64,000 nucleotides of DNA from Hypericum androsaemum (Eukaryota > Streptophyta > Magnoliopsida > Malpighiales > Hypericaceae), in contig OZ023192.1 in assembly GCA_963995505.1 (NCBI GenBank), positions 11,577,001 to 11,641,000 of the forward strand. Reading direction: 5' to 3'. The notes beneath the pieces were generated by a model. It was not told the DNA's origin. It made no database searches and saw only the letters and a program-made list of their open reading frames with translations. The position numbers and the translations under genes were made by a program. Shown here piece by piece: positions 45,992 through 58,100 of the stretch. Numbering within the stretch: the first letter of the stretch is position 1; each line of letters opens with the position of its first letter.

Positions 45992-46026
<35 letters not shown>
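45992..46026 (+). repeat. (CT)n microsatellite
   Basis: Uninterrupted tctctc run within the TIR element, directly before its GC-rich segment. Confidence 0.9.
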
Positions 46027-46028
<2 letters not shown>

Positions 46029-46579
46029 CCTCCCTCTCTATTGTCGTCACCGGAAGATGAGCGGCGAGGACGATCGAAGACGAGGACGGCGAACGGGCGA
46101 GGTCGACTACCAATGGCGAGGACGAGTCTAGGGTTGAGACTTTCAATTCATTCGGGTTGAGACTTTGCTATGTAGCAATTTTGTGAAGACAAGAGACGAG
46201 AGGCGCATCCAGGATGAGTTTAGGGTTTCGTCTATGAGAGCGGGACATTGCGGAGACGAGTCTAGGGCATCATCGGGGTCGATGCACTTCGGTGAAGTGG
46301 TAAAACTGATTTTATCTATTGTACTTGGCATTGATTTGGTTTGCAATTAAGCAGCTGGAGAGATGTGGTTTGAGGAAGAGAAGGCGTTTCCACTTAAGAA
46401 GAGAAGAGGAAGACGAAGAAGCGATAGGATTAACCATGTATTTAATTGTGGTATTTTTTTGATTTACATAAGATTTTTTTCTGTGATGGAAGAGAAGGAT
46501 GTTATTGAACAAGAATTCATGAACCTTACTTGTTGGTATTTTTTTACAGATTGCTGTATAATATTGGTTTCGATATCAA

Positions 46580-47220
46580 ATGGTTTGTCGTGTTATGTTA
46601 AAATGGTATGCTCGGGTTATATCAAATGGTCTACGAGATTATATTAAATGGTATGTTTGATTATATCAAATGGTCTACGAGATTATATTAAATGATATGC
46701 CCAGTTATATCAAATAGTTTACGAGGTTATATCAAATGGTATATGAGGTTATATTAAATAGTATGTACAATTATATCAAATGGTCTACGAGGTTATATTA
46801 AATGGTATGTTTGGTTATATCAAATGGTCTACGAGGTTATATTAAATGATATGTCCGGTTATATTAAATAGTATGTTCGGTTATATCAAATGGTCTATGA
46901 GGTTATATTAAATGGTATGCCGGATTATATCAAATGGTATATGCCCAATTATATCAATGGTATGTCCGGTTATTAAATAATTAATTAAATTATACATCGA
47001 CTGGTATGTCCGATTATATTAAATAGTATACCCGGTAATATTAAATGGTATGTCCGGTTATATCAAATGGTATTCTCAATCATATCGAATTGTATGTCTA
47101 GTTATTTAAAATACTTATAATAAGAAAGTTAAATAATTAATTAAATTATATATGGTATGCCCGATTATATTAAATAGTATGTCCGGTTATATCAAATGGT
47201 ATGTTTGATTTACTGTAATA
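46580..47220 (+). repeat. 22-bp minisatellite, ttatatcaaatggtatgtccgg type
   Basis: About 25 or more imperfect units built on gttatatcaaatggtatgtccg, with variants gtctacgagg and attaaatggtatg. It is confined to the interior of the element at 45804-47468. The unit length equals that of the unrelated minisatellite at 15750-18370, but the sequences differ. Confidence 0.88.
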
Positions 47221-47764
47221 ATTCTTTTATTTGTTATCGATTATCTATTTAAAAAAATAAAATCCTAGGAAAAAAAATTAAAGTGAATAGACGGGACCCA
47301 CCCTTATTCTCCTCCCAAGGAAAAAAATAAAGATCACGTGGCTTGCTTTCCATTAATTCCTTCCCACATAGGTGCCACTTTTAAACTTTTTTTTCTTTTT
47401 TATTTTTTCCCATTCTACCCTTACCAGGACCATACTAAAAAGGTCCCTCCAGGACCAAATCTGGTCCTGCACCACACAAGGGACATTCTTCGCTGTTAGA
47501 TTGGAAGTAGAAGGGCGTGCACTTTGATCCTATAGTTGGGATAACATGTGGGTGTATACATGAGAATTTTTTGGAATGCATATGTCATTAATGTCTCTAC
47601 AAGACAAGACATTGATTATTCTCCTTAACTATTTATTTATTCAATAAGGAATTATTCTCCTTAACAATGTATTTATTCAATAAGGAAAAAAGATATCTCT
47701 CATTAATGAATTAATGTGTATCTGTTTTCAAAAGAAAATGTCTACTTGAATTTTGAACGACCAA

Positions 47765-48110
47765 ATGCCAACATGGTGTACCACCGAAAACTAATATGGT
47801 GTACCACCGAAAACCAATATGGTGTATCTTGCTAAAAAAAATCAATATGGTGTACCACCAATTGCTAACATGGTGTACAACCAAAATCCAATGGTGTACA
47901 ACCAAAATCCGATGCCGCAACATGCGACATACAATGATCAAACAATGGCACAACATGTTGCATACAATTGTATATCATACGACATACATTGTACAACATG
48001 TGACATATAATTCTACATCATGCGACATACATTGTACAACATGATATATAATAGTACATCATGCTGCATACAATGGTATTTTCGTAACGGTCAATGGTAC
48101 AACATGCTTT
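47765..48110 (+). repeat. minisatellite with two unit types (atggtgtaccaccgaaaacc; acatgcgacatacaatg)
   Basis: The first part (to about 47910) repeats aatatggtgtaccaccgaaa with variants. The second part repeats a 17-25-bp unit containing acat(g)cgacatacattgtac. The open frames in both directions are by-products. The array ends shortly before the Cassandra LTR. Confidence 0.75.
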
Positions 48111-48211
48111 AAATACAAAATCCCAAAATTGTCTCTCTCTAGTCTTTTATATTACAATTTTGCAACCGCGCGCCCAGCAGCACCTAATCCAATTCCCGGC
48201 AAGAGGCGTTT

Positions 48212-48463
48212 TGTAACGTCCCATGAACCGATCGACTGACTTCACAGATCAACATAAGTCTTTTTCAACCTGTTTTGTCCGCGTACGCACGTACCCTGAG
48301 AAACTTCTCAAGAGCTCACTCATACTGTAATTACTCCATGCCAAGTGAGCTTAACCTTGGAGTAAAAAAATTTTGCTACAAAAGAAGGTACAATTTATTG
48401 ATATAAATATTTCAAATCAAATCATTACAATCTTTCAGAACTTATCATTAACCAAGTATCACA
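48212..48463 (-). repeat. Cassandra-type LTR, apparently solo
   Basis: 252 bp from TGTAACGTCCC to ...AAGTATCACA on the plus strand, so TGTGATACTT...GACGTTACA on the element strand. The termini match the other Cassandra LTRs here. The 5S-like block is recognisable but worn (element-strand AGTATGAGTGAGCTCTTGAG and CTCCAAGGTTAAGCTCAC). No primer site or second LTR adjoins it and no clear TSD was found. Confidence 0.7.
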
Positions 48464-49769
48464 TTTTCGAACTCACTTGTGTGAACGTGTGTCATTGCAT
48501 GGAGTCGGAATCTCCGAATTTCACACTCTTAAAGTATTTTCACCATTGAAAAAAAAAATTTTAATTACCACTACGGATTATTGATCTAGATAAATCTTCA
48601 AATAGGATCATATGGTATTTAACTACAACAAGATCATAATTCCAAGCGATGCATCCATATTAATTTTTAAATATATAACTTGTAAATATTTTAATAAAAT
48701 TCACATCTACTTGGAAAAAAGGTGATATCTCTATGCACCCTTGGACTATCCCGTTCCTTTGAAACACGGATTTACCACACATTTTCTGGATTCCTAGAGA
48801 AATTTACCCTCTTCCTCGAGAAAATATATAATAAGGGAAAAAGTTACCTTCCCAATTCCAAGTTTGAACTTTTGACCAGATTTCTGCGTCGGTGGATGAT
48901 CATCATTGCTCTGGCTATCTTAATTTTTCTTTTTTACCACTTTGTATTCTTCCATTTTACTTTTGTTTGTATTGGTCAATAGTCAAAGCTGGTGATTGTA
49001 GTAGCAGGTCTTACACTGAACTCTCAGGTTTCTTTTATATATATTTTTTGAATATCAACTCTCAGATTTCTGTATAAATCTCTGTGTGTTCCTACTGGTC
49101 AAAATATTGTCACAGTAGTCGACGATGGTAGATGTTTTATTTTGCCAAACTTCACTTTATTACGCGGTAGTTCGACATTTTTTATTTATTCAAATACGTT
49201 ATGCTTTTAAACACATTATACAACTGACCAAAAATATTATAGTTAACACCATGTTAAATGTTGCGAGTAAAACGCGGAAGAACAACCTCGAAATAATTGA
49301 AGAAGGATCTGGAATAACTTTTTTTTCTGAGAGGTAATAACTTCTTATCAATAGTGGCGTAGCCAAGAAATTATTCGCGTGCGGGAGAAAATTACCTTTT
49401 TTTGACGAGTGAATTTTTATTGATGCTCATAATATTTACATTTTCCTGGGAAACTTTCGAAGTTGCAACTAGTCGACCTTGTATTTTTGAATTACACTAA
49501 GTTATAAGAAAAATTGTCGAATAATAGAAAGTGGTACGAGTCTGGGTAAGTGGATAGATCAAAATCAATAACTAAGGTGGACTAGATCCAGATATTGACT
49601 TGGTCACAGTTGAAATTAACAAGAATTAACAGATGCTAAATATATAGTGTAGCCCTTGAAGCTTAGTTGAAATATGATAATTTAATGTTTATTATAACTT
49701 GGAACATTTTTTTAATGTTTCCGTAATACAAATACAAATCCGTAATACAAGCACGTCGAGATTTTTTCG
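48464..49769. other. AT-rich intergenic DNA
   Basis: No gene recognised. T-rich boundaries near 49321 and 49400 resemble tails of small non-LTR insertions, but no body can be assigned. Confidence 0.4.
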
Positions 49770-50120
49770 TTGGACTACAGTGTGAATCGTAGGCCCCAAG
49801 ATTTCTGTAAGCAGCTGGTGTCCTATATCTTTCGACAGGGCTTTTACCCCTACGGTTCGGTGAGGGAATTCAAGATCGTTGGTTGCAATTTTGAAGACAC
49901 CCACAACTTTATCGAGGATGTGCTCTCTGGTTGTCCACGTCTCGAGTCACAGAGATTGTTCTGCTGTAAAATTTTCCGCGTGAAAATTGTGTCCAGTGGT
50001 TTGAAGAATTTGGTAATAGTTGATATTTGGGACTATGGTAAGGCGCCAAAGGTTAAAAAATTAGCCCCATTCTTGGTGTTGGATATTTTCAAACATGTTG
50101 CATTGCATTATATGGCCGCT
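49770..50120 (+). pseudogene. F-box/LRR (FBD-type) gene relic
   Basis: The frame contains EFKIVGCNFED, VLSGCPRLESQRLFCC and VKIVSSGLKNLVIVDIWD. These fit the LRR region of plant F-box/LRR/FBD proteins, which recruit targets to SCF ubiquitin ligases (pattern LSGCPxLESLxLxxC, then LKNLxI). There is no F-box before it and no FBD domain after it. The plausible sequence ends near 50110, where unrelated GC-rich sequence (to about 50290) begins. I read it as an isolated exon fragment, probably cut by an insertion. Confidence 0.6.
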
Positions 50121-50171
50121 ACGATGGGGGATCTCGGGGGAACAGCCGCCCCTGGGATGGGATCGACCTGA

Positions 50172-52250
50172 CCTGGTGAGGTCGCAGGCTGCCCCCGCCC
50201 AAAACGGTACACGTCTTTTAAATTCGGATGACCTGGCGGGCGCCCGCCAGTCGGCCTGGACAGATTTAAATTTTGTACCCCTTGAGTTCAAACTTGAACA
50301 AGACATGACATTCGAATTTAGCCACCATTAATACCTCTTACAGATGTTATTGGTGATGAAGAGGTACCAATAATAGATCAAATCTCCTATAAATAGTGGT
50401 GCATGTTTCTCATTCGAATCATCTCATTTTTTTCAAGCCTTCCTACTCACTTTCCTCTCAAACGAGTGATTTATATGTTGAATCCTACTAACTTCCTCAA
50501 ACGAGTGATTTATATGTTGAATCCTACTAACTTCTGAAGAAGTTACTGCTTAATTTAGTTGCAGTATTTGCAAAGCCCATATAGGATTCAACGCTCATCA
50601 TTTCTGATCTCACCTCTTTAGATCCTGTGGGATGGGGTTTTCTTAAATTGAGGCCCAATTAAGGGAGTCGTCTTGGACCCATAGCTCAGTTCATTTGGGA
50701 CTTTGGGCTTTCTATGTGATTTTTTTATATGTGGAATTTTATTGCTAACTACAAAAAAAAAACAATGGAAATTGTTTAAAGTGGTAAAAAATTTAAATTT
50801 ACTTAGGAAAATTTATGGTGGAGCAATTTTTATGGATATAAATATTTATGTCATTTCTAGATCATTATTTTTTTGTTTATACTGCCTTCCCTGGTATTCG
50901 GTCCATATAATTAACTAATCTAAGTTTGAACTATATTAGATATTTGAAATGTGATAAAGTTCTCATAATAACGAACACTTAAACCATGCAAGTTCGGCCC
51001 ACTGCATGTTGAGTAAGCTTGTCATTCAAAGTTGGGCCTGTAAAGCCCGTTTTCTTTTTTTTTTTTGGGTAGAATTTAGAACTCGTTTTTAGTAACTTAT
51101 AAGCAAAGCATATGGATCCGAAAACCGACGAGGATTTTTGTTAAATGTCGGTAATTAAATAGTTTTTCTAACAGAATAAAAGGTGAAGTTAAATTCTTGA
51201 AGCAAACATAAATATTTTTTTAAATTAATCAATTAAAACCTAACAATTACTGAAGTTTTAAATCGGGTTGCATCAATATTCATACATCTTTGCAATCTGC
51301 AGTTTGAAATTTGATAATGTTAGCGTCTTTAAATTAAAATATTAATATAATTTTGTGTGTATTATGGGATTAAAAAGTACTTTGAAAAATCTGAAATCAA
51401 TAATGATAAAGATGGTAAGAACATAATGTAATATTTTTGTAATCTGGGTAACCTATTAATACTATGGTTTTCGGAAATGTGAGTCACCTAATAATACTCG
51501 ACCTATCAAACTATTGTCAGAAACGAGGAGATGGATATAAACTTAAGTCTTAGTTTTGTTATACACATAATATTTGGACACTTAATAGACTAACTAATTC
51601 AGATGGAATCAAAAATCTTACTAAAAGTTGATTTTCAGTTCGAAATTTAAACCATTCTTTTAAAGATTGTTAACCTACAACAAATAACTACTCTACCGAA
51701 AAGAACCTAAAATTAGGGCTGCTTCTGTTTTGTGTAAAAATATATGTTTGGGAAATGACTTTCCCAACAAATAAACGCACTTGGTTTGTTCAAAAATGGA
51801 CAAAGATCTAGATTTAATAATTTACTAATAAAAACAATTCTGGGTGACACCTTTTTAAGGAAAACTATATATCGTGAACCCCAATTAGAGCATCATTGTC
51901 CATTAATCCTCCACTTCGTCTCTTCCTATGTTTGGTGCAATAAAAAAAACATAAAAAACAACAAAACTTTAAACCAAGTGGTCAGTTAAATGCATACAAG
52001 ATGCATATAAAAGAGAGCAACGGTCAAACAATTTCAACCGAGACAAGTTTCTCCACCTGCGATTACAAAAATAGTTTCGAGATCTGAACGGATCTCAGAT
52101 CAAGCCAAAATGTATCTAAGCAAAAGATCAAACAAACAAAAAAAAAAGCTAAAAATTTAGCCAAAACTTCCAGTTGTTGAGTTTGGTGGGTTGGAAAGAA
52201 GTAGCAGTTGTTACACATACAGGAACCTTTGCTTCCAAGGTTCTTTAGGA
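50172..52250. other. intergenic DNA with a small tandem repeat
   Basis: Sequence at 50060-50400, including a GC-rich block and ctcctataaatagtgg near 50382, looks like part of an LTR or other promoter-bearing element, but its ends were not found. Beyond 50540 it is AT-rich with nothing recognisable until the promoter of the next gene. Confidence 0.35.
50457..50533 (+). repeat. 39-bp unit in two tandem copies
   Basis: The unit ctcaaacgagtgatttatat plus gttgaatcctactaacttc occurs twice head to tail, essentially identical, so the duplication is recent. Confidence 0.9.
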
Positions 52251-52255
52251 AAACA

Positions 52256-52270
52256 ACGTTGTATATATTT
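52256..52270 (+). promoter_or_regulatory. candidate TATA box of the O-fucosyltransferase gene
   Basis: TTGTATATATTTTTC lies about 270 bp before the ATG at 52536, giving a plausible start near 52295. No other strong TATA lies closer, but the choice is unproven. Confidence 0.35.
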
Positions 52271-52535
52271 TTCTAGTGCATGTAGCTGAGACATCAAACC
52301 TTTTCCTTGCGGTTTACGCATCTAAAAATAGTTTGCAAATTTTAATTTCTCAACTCACCAACTTCCTAGCTTCACTTGGAATTTAATGCTTTGGTGTTGC
52401 TTTTATATCAATCTTGGTGTATAAGATCAATTTTTTTCCCAATGAGGTTAAAGGGTCACTATTAGAAACAAGGACAATGGAACTTACTCTGCCTTGCACA
52501 TTTCCTAGTTTGTTTAGCTTAGTGAAGTTACTCTA

Positions 52536-55001
52536 ATGGGGAAGCAAGGCCCTCCTCGAAGTCCGCGCCCCGGATTAGCAACCGGAAAGGATGATCACCA
52601 TAGTGATCATTCTATAGGGAGAAGATTGGCAGGAGGAGGAGGAGGAGGAGGAGATGGTTGTGTGAAGGCCAAAGTTAAAGTGTTACAAAGTTTAAGAAAT
52701 GAGAGTGGGAAAGTTGGTTCTTGTAATATTGCTAAGAAGCATTCATGGCTTCACATGAATAATGTCAAGTCAATTGCATTCATTTTTGCTTTGTTGGTTG
52801 CTTTTTTCTTGCTTGATTCTTTCATGGTTTCAATCTTTAATTGGATATATTTCAGAAACTTATCTACTACCTCAAGTGAATTCAGTGATCTTAAGGTATG
52901 TTTCTTCTTATGTTCTTATTTGTTTTCTTGATGTTCGAGGCGAAAACTATGCGAATCATTCACTTCATTTCTTGCATTTGTCTTGCAAAAGGAGGATGTA
53001 GGTCCTTCTATCAATGAAGGAAGACGGCCTGTTCGGATGTACGGTCGTCTCCTGAACTTGGCCTCCAATGCTCTTGCAGAGGTTTGCTTCCTAAGTTTGA
53101 GATGCAAGTGACATGTAGAGAATTAGTTAGACATGATTCAATGTAATGAAGCATCACTATGGTTTAGAAAGAGGTCGAGCAAGACGCGTCGCGCTTTTGG
53201 GAGGAGCCACCCCGGATGGCTTCTCAATGGAAGCCTTGTGCAGATATGAAGGTTGCAAGGAAATCAGGAAGGCCTGAAGATAGCAATGGCTATATAATGG
53301 TCAGTGCAAATGGCGGTCTTAATCAGCAACGAGTCGCTGTAAGTATGTAAGATGTGATAGACTAGCAAATGCATTCGTGTTTCGATCCTTCAGTATGCAG
53401 AGTTTCTTTGGTTAATGCAACAGGATACATGTTATGCTTGCAGATCTGCAATGCGGTCGCTGTGGCTTCGTTGCTTAACGCGACTCTAGTCCTTCCGAGA
53501 TTCCTTTACAGCAATGTATGGAAAGATCCTAGGTCTGATCATTGCTTTAGCCACTGATCTGAGTTGGCAATACCCCTATTAGTCTTTACCTCTCTTGATT
53601 TTCTGTGCTTGCAGTCAGTTTGGTGATATATACCAAGAAGAGTACTTCATCAAATTCATGAAGGATGAAGTGGACATTGTGAAGGAGCTGCCTTCTTATC
53701 TGAGATCTGTTGATATTGAAGCAACTGGCAGCCTGGTAACACTACTTTGCACTTCGAAAAGAATTCGAAGATACCGACCTTTGCTTTTGATCAACCTCTT
53801 AAGCTATACCTTTGTTAGATTACAGATGCTGACATCCCCAAGGAGGCAAAACCTGTTGATTACCTCCAAAAGGTTCTTCCATTACTGCTCCAGAACAGAA
53901 TTGTTCACTTCCTCGGGTTCGGAAATCGACTAGGATTCGATCCATTACCTCCTAAACTTCAGGTAACAGACTAACCAACTAGTCCAAATATTGCAGAACA
54001 ACTTTGGCCTAACATTTGTACATTTATGTTTCAGAGACTCAGGTGCAAATGCAACTTTCACGCGTTGAAATTCGCTCCGAAAATTCAACAAGCGGGTTCG
54101 ATTCTAGTTCAGAGGATAAGGGAGCATGAAGCTGCAAAGTCTGTGTTGGATAAACAGCTGCTAGGAAACTTTATGCCTGGAATTCCCTCCAAAATGGACA
54201 AAGCGACAAAAGGCGGATCTAAGTACCTTGCATTGCACTTGAGATTCGAAGTGGACATGATCGCATACTCGCTATGCGAATTCGGAGGAGGAGAAGATGA
54301 GAGGAGGGAGCTCAAAGCCTACAGGGAAAGTCATTTCCCTCTACTAGTAGCACGGCTTAAGGAATCCGAGTAAGACTCGTAGAGCTTCGAATTCGTCAAG
54401 TAAGACCACTTGCAATCTGTAGTATCTTATCCATTTCTGTAACTGCAGTCCCATTTATCCATCCGAGCTGAGGAAGTCAGGGAGGTGTCCACTAACACCA
54501 GAAGAAGCAGCTCTTGTTCTTGCCAGCCTCGGCTTTAACCGTGGCACGTACATTTACCTCGCTGGATCAGAGATATATGGGCGAGAGTCTAGGATGCTAC
54601 CTTTCACTGACATCTATCCGAACGTAGTCACGAAAGAAACTCTCCTTACGCCTCAGGAACTCGCGCCTTTCAGGAATTTTTCTTCTCAGCTAGCAGCATT
54701 GGACTTCATTGCGTGTGCAACTGCTGATGTATTTGCAATGACTGATTCTGGAAGCCAACTAGCATCTTTGGTGTCAGGATTCCGGACTTACTATGGCGGG
54801 AGACATGCTCCGACTTTGCGGCCTAATAAGAAGAGACTAGCTGCAATTTTGTTGCAGAACAACACCATACGGTGGGCTGCATTCGAGGATAGAGTACGAA
54901 AGATGATCGAGGAAGCTCAGAGGGTGCGTGTAAGGCGATTTGGTCGAAGCATTTATCGCCAACCAAGATGCCCCGAGTGCATGTGTAAAACTACTCATTA
55001 G
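52536..55001 (+). CDS. plant GDP-fucose O-fucosyltransferase-family protein
   Basis: Eight exons with GT-AG introns: 52536-52895, 52992-53081, 53168-53338, 53444-53532, 53615-53735, 53819-53962, 54035-54369, 54449-55001, giving 620 aa, a usual size for the family. It is a type II Golgi-type membrane protein: a short cytosolic N-terminus (MGKQGPPRSPRPG, then a Gly tract), one hydrophobic anchor at about 79-101, then the lumenal catalytic domain. Family motifs are present in order: ANGGLNQQR at 197-205 (nucleotide-sugar binding), HLRFE at 393-397, YLAGSEIYG, and near the end FRTYYGGRHAPTLRPNKKRL. Plant members act in cell-wall and glycoprotein glycosylation, but the acceptor of this one cannot be told from sequence. 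The MGKQG start is the first ATG of the frame. The gene converges on the transporter, stop codons 122 bp apart. Confidence 0.93.
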
Positions 55002-55123
55002 CAAGAATGAAAGAATGTATTTTTGAAACCAAGTGTTATACAGCCACATTGGATCTCTTACATGGAAATGATCATTTTCCAATTCTAGAATCTCGAATCT
55101 AAAACTCGAGCTGCGTAATACGT

Positions 55124-58100
55124 TCAAGACGGAGGGAATAGTCGGTTCAAGTTGAAAGGAAGAGTGTAGAATTCCTCATTCCTGCTGTCTCCTTTGAACG
55201 CCCTGAACTTGATCCACCATGGCATCCCTCTGTCTCTTGCACTGTCTTGGTAATCAAGAGTGTTGTCCAGGAAGACCGCGACGATAAACGCAACTGTCGG
55301 AGACGAGATGAAGATGGTATTGAGGAAATCATTGAACTGCAAACATCACAGTCAAAGGTAAAGTCAACTTGAGACACTTCAATGAAAGCTGAACAAGTAA
55401 GTAATCAATAGACTAACCCATCCAGCTTTAGTATGAGCAGGACCATGGAATGCCTTTGCTGTATACTCTCTGAAGTACTCGGGAATCGATAGACCGAGGA
55501 ACAACGCAACGCCCGTGATGAAAAGGTTCCTCATTGAGTTCATGTTTGTGAATTGCAAAAATGACAGCCCCACAGATGCTGAGAAGAGAATGTATGGTTA
55601 GCACGAGCAGCATCTTCGGAACGAAAGATAAACGAAGGCCACCCTTGGCTATAAGTTGCAGCAACAACTCACCAACAAGACCAAACAGAACGCAGTGCAA
55701 TGCAGCAAAGATGGTGAAAGGTATTGATGCAAAGAAAGCACCAAATTTTCCTGTCAGGATCATAAGACCAGGTTTAAGTGCAATGTGTTAAGGAGAAGAT
55801 TTAAGACATAATCCTTGTAGAACTATGTCTGTTACTCACCTAACATTGAGAAAAATATCATGAAACCAGCTGAGATCTGTATGACTCTGCGGCTTCCAAC
55901 CCGAGTGCTTCCCAGCAGCCCTATATTTTCTCTGCAGCAGAACAGCATTTTAGTCCGGTTCATCGGTGAGTTTGATTCTAGAGAATGACTTGTAATCAAC
56001 TTACACAGAAACCGTCGAGCCTGTCAGTGTACCGAAGAGTCCGCTTAGTAGGATGCCGATTCCTTGCCAGCCAATGCCACGGCTAAGAACATGAGCCGGA
56101 GGCGGAGTGGCGCTAGCTAGGCGGGATGCAGCCTTGTATGCTCCGGTTGACTGACGAACGAAGACATTAACGCGCATTGCACCGATCAATCAAACGACAT
56201 TGAACACTAGGATCATGTACATTACCTCGATCAATGAAACAAACACGGCTGCCATCATCCCGAAACAATGGCCCGCGTTAAACGTGGGGGCACCCCACTG
56301 AAGAGGGTAAGGAATCTTTATCCTGAACAGGAAAGTTCAATGCAACTGTCAACTCTTGCACAATGCATATATGTTATGTTCATCAGGAGAGCTATAGTGT
56401 ACAGACCATGGAGCTGAGGAAATGAGGTAAGCCTGGTCGGTTCGACAATTGATCTGAGTCAGTTCCGAATGATGTCTGTACGCGCCGCTTGCTGTCAGCA
56501 AATGCGCGTACGCCCATATGACAATGATCGATATAAGAAGCGCGAAACGCTCGAGGATTGGTAGCCCTCTCAGCTGGAAATTCTTCAAGTACTGGATACC
56601 AAAGAAACAGCTTCCTGTGAGTTCAGAAAGATAAAACATTTTCCAACGAAACAAATGGAGCCAACATGTCACGACCCGGAACCGAGACAAAAGCCGCGTA
56701 AGCAAGAGTTGCAAGGCTCAATTCTACTATCATTAAACATCGACCAAATGAGAAATGATACAAACAAGGGACAAGGTAGCAATACCTGTGACAGCACTAT
56801 GAAAAGGATGAGCATAGGAACACCAATTTCCACACACCTTCCAACCTGAAACATGTTCAACCAGGTCATAACACATATCTTCGTATAGTTTAACTAGTCT
56901 TTTCTTCCGTCCTGCCGTTAATTCGAAGTGCCATTTTTTCCTTTTTTATCCTTATCCTTACTTACCACAGGAAATCCTCTATCAAACAGTCCAAATCCTG
57001 CCAGAGCAATGACTGGAACCATGCCAAGGGGACTAAAAAACCTGGAGACACCAAAAAACATAATTATAAGTTACAAAGAACACAACCCAAGTTTCCAATT
57101 TAGATTACAAATTTTGGTTTGAGATAAGGCACATACCTAGAACAGATGGCCCAGAGCTGGCTATAACCCAGTACAATTTGTACACTGGATGACACAATTA
57201 AAGCACCTTGGACGGCTCTCATGGTGCTGAGAAATCTCTACTCACATGTAAAAATAAATCACCGATTAGCTTCCACCTATTGTTTAGATGATGAATCTCA
57301 CATACGTTATTAATTAGATACCACCGATTTATAGCGTTACGGTTTTTTTGGGTGGATACGAAAATTGTAACGAGATTCTCACATTCCTTAAAAATGTGAC
57401 GGTGCAATCAATTTTATGGAGATTGACATCCTAAAAAATGTCATATTAGTCCATCAATAAGCTATTATCGCCATAGTTCAAATTAATTGACAATGTTCAT
57501 CATTTTGACATTATTTAACTTATATGAGCCTATTTCACATGCATTTTTTCGAACATTGAAATTTCGAATATCCGTTAATCAAATAATTCAATTCCGAACA
57601 AGAATTCACTTGGGTGGTGACAAAAGAAAAGTCAACATATCATATGACATGAGAAAAAAAGAAAGGGACTAACCAAACGGTCGTCCTGGGTGCTCGTTAA
57701 AGAAGGGTCGTGAATTATTGAACCTTGAACTAGTTTAAATTAATTGACAATGTTCATCATTTTGACATTATTTGACTTATGTGAGCCTATTTCACATGCA
57801 TTTTTTCAAACATTGAAATTCGAATACCCATTAATCAAATAATCTAAATTCGAATTAGAATTCACCCACATGGTGACAAAAAAAAAAGTCACCGTATCAT
57901 ATGACATGAGAAAGAAAGAAAGGGACTAACCAAATGGTCGTCCTCGATGCTCGTTAAAGAAGGGTCGTGAATTATTGAAATGATGGGGACCATAAAGGCA
58001 TAAGACCCTCCAATCACGGTTGGCAATCTCGTCCCAAACAGCGTCTGTAAGAGTGTATTTATCCCTTCCACGAACAGTAATGTCTGTATCACTCTCACCT

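Larger units (their letters stand above)
45804..47468. mobile_element. element with 21-bp TIRs and 9-bp TSD, carrying a minisatellite
   Basis: The left end AGGACCAGATTCGGTCCTGG and the inverse of the right end, AGGACCAGATTTGGTCCTGG, form a TIR of about 21 bp that is itself partly palindromic. Both sides are flanked by a perfect 9-bp duplication, GCACCACAC (45795-45803 and 47469-47477). A 9-bp TSD suggests the Mutator superfamily, although the TIR is short. Inside are a CT microsatellite (about 45992-46026), a GC-richer segment (46040-46350) with Arg/Asp/Glu-rich frames of unknown origin, and the 22-bp minisatellite at 46580-47220. There is no transposase. Confidence 0.75.

Noticed and set aside
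47711..48044. His/Trp/Val-rich frames on both strands
   Set aside because: By-products of the minisatellite at 47765-48110.
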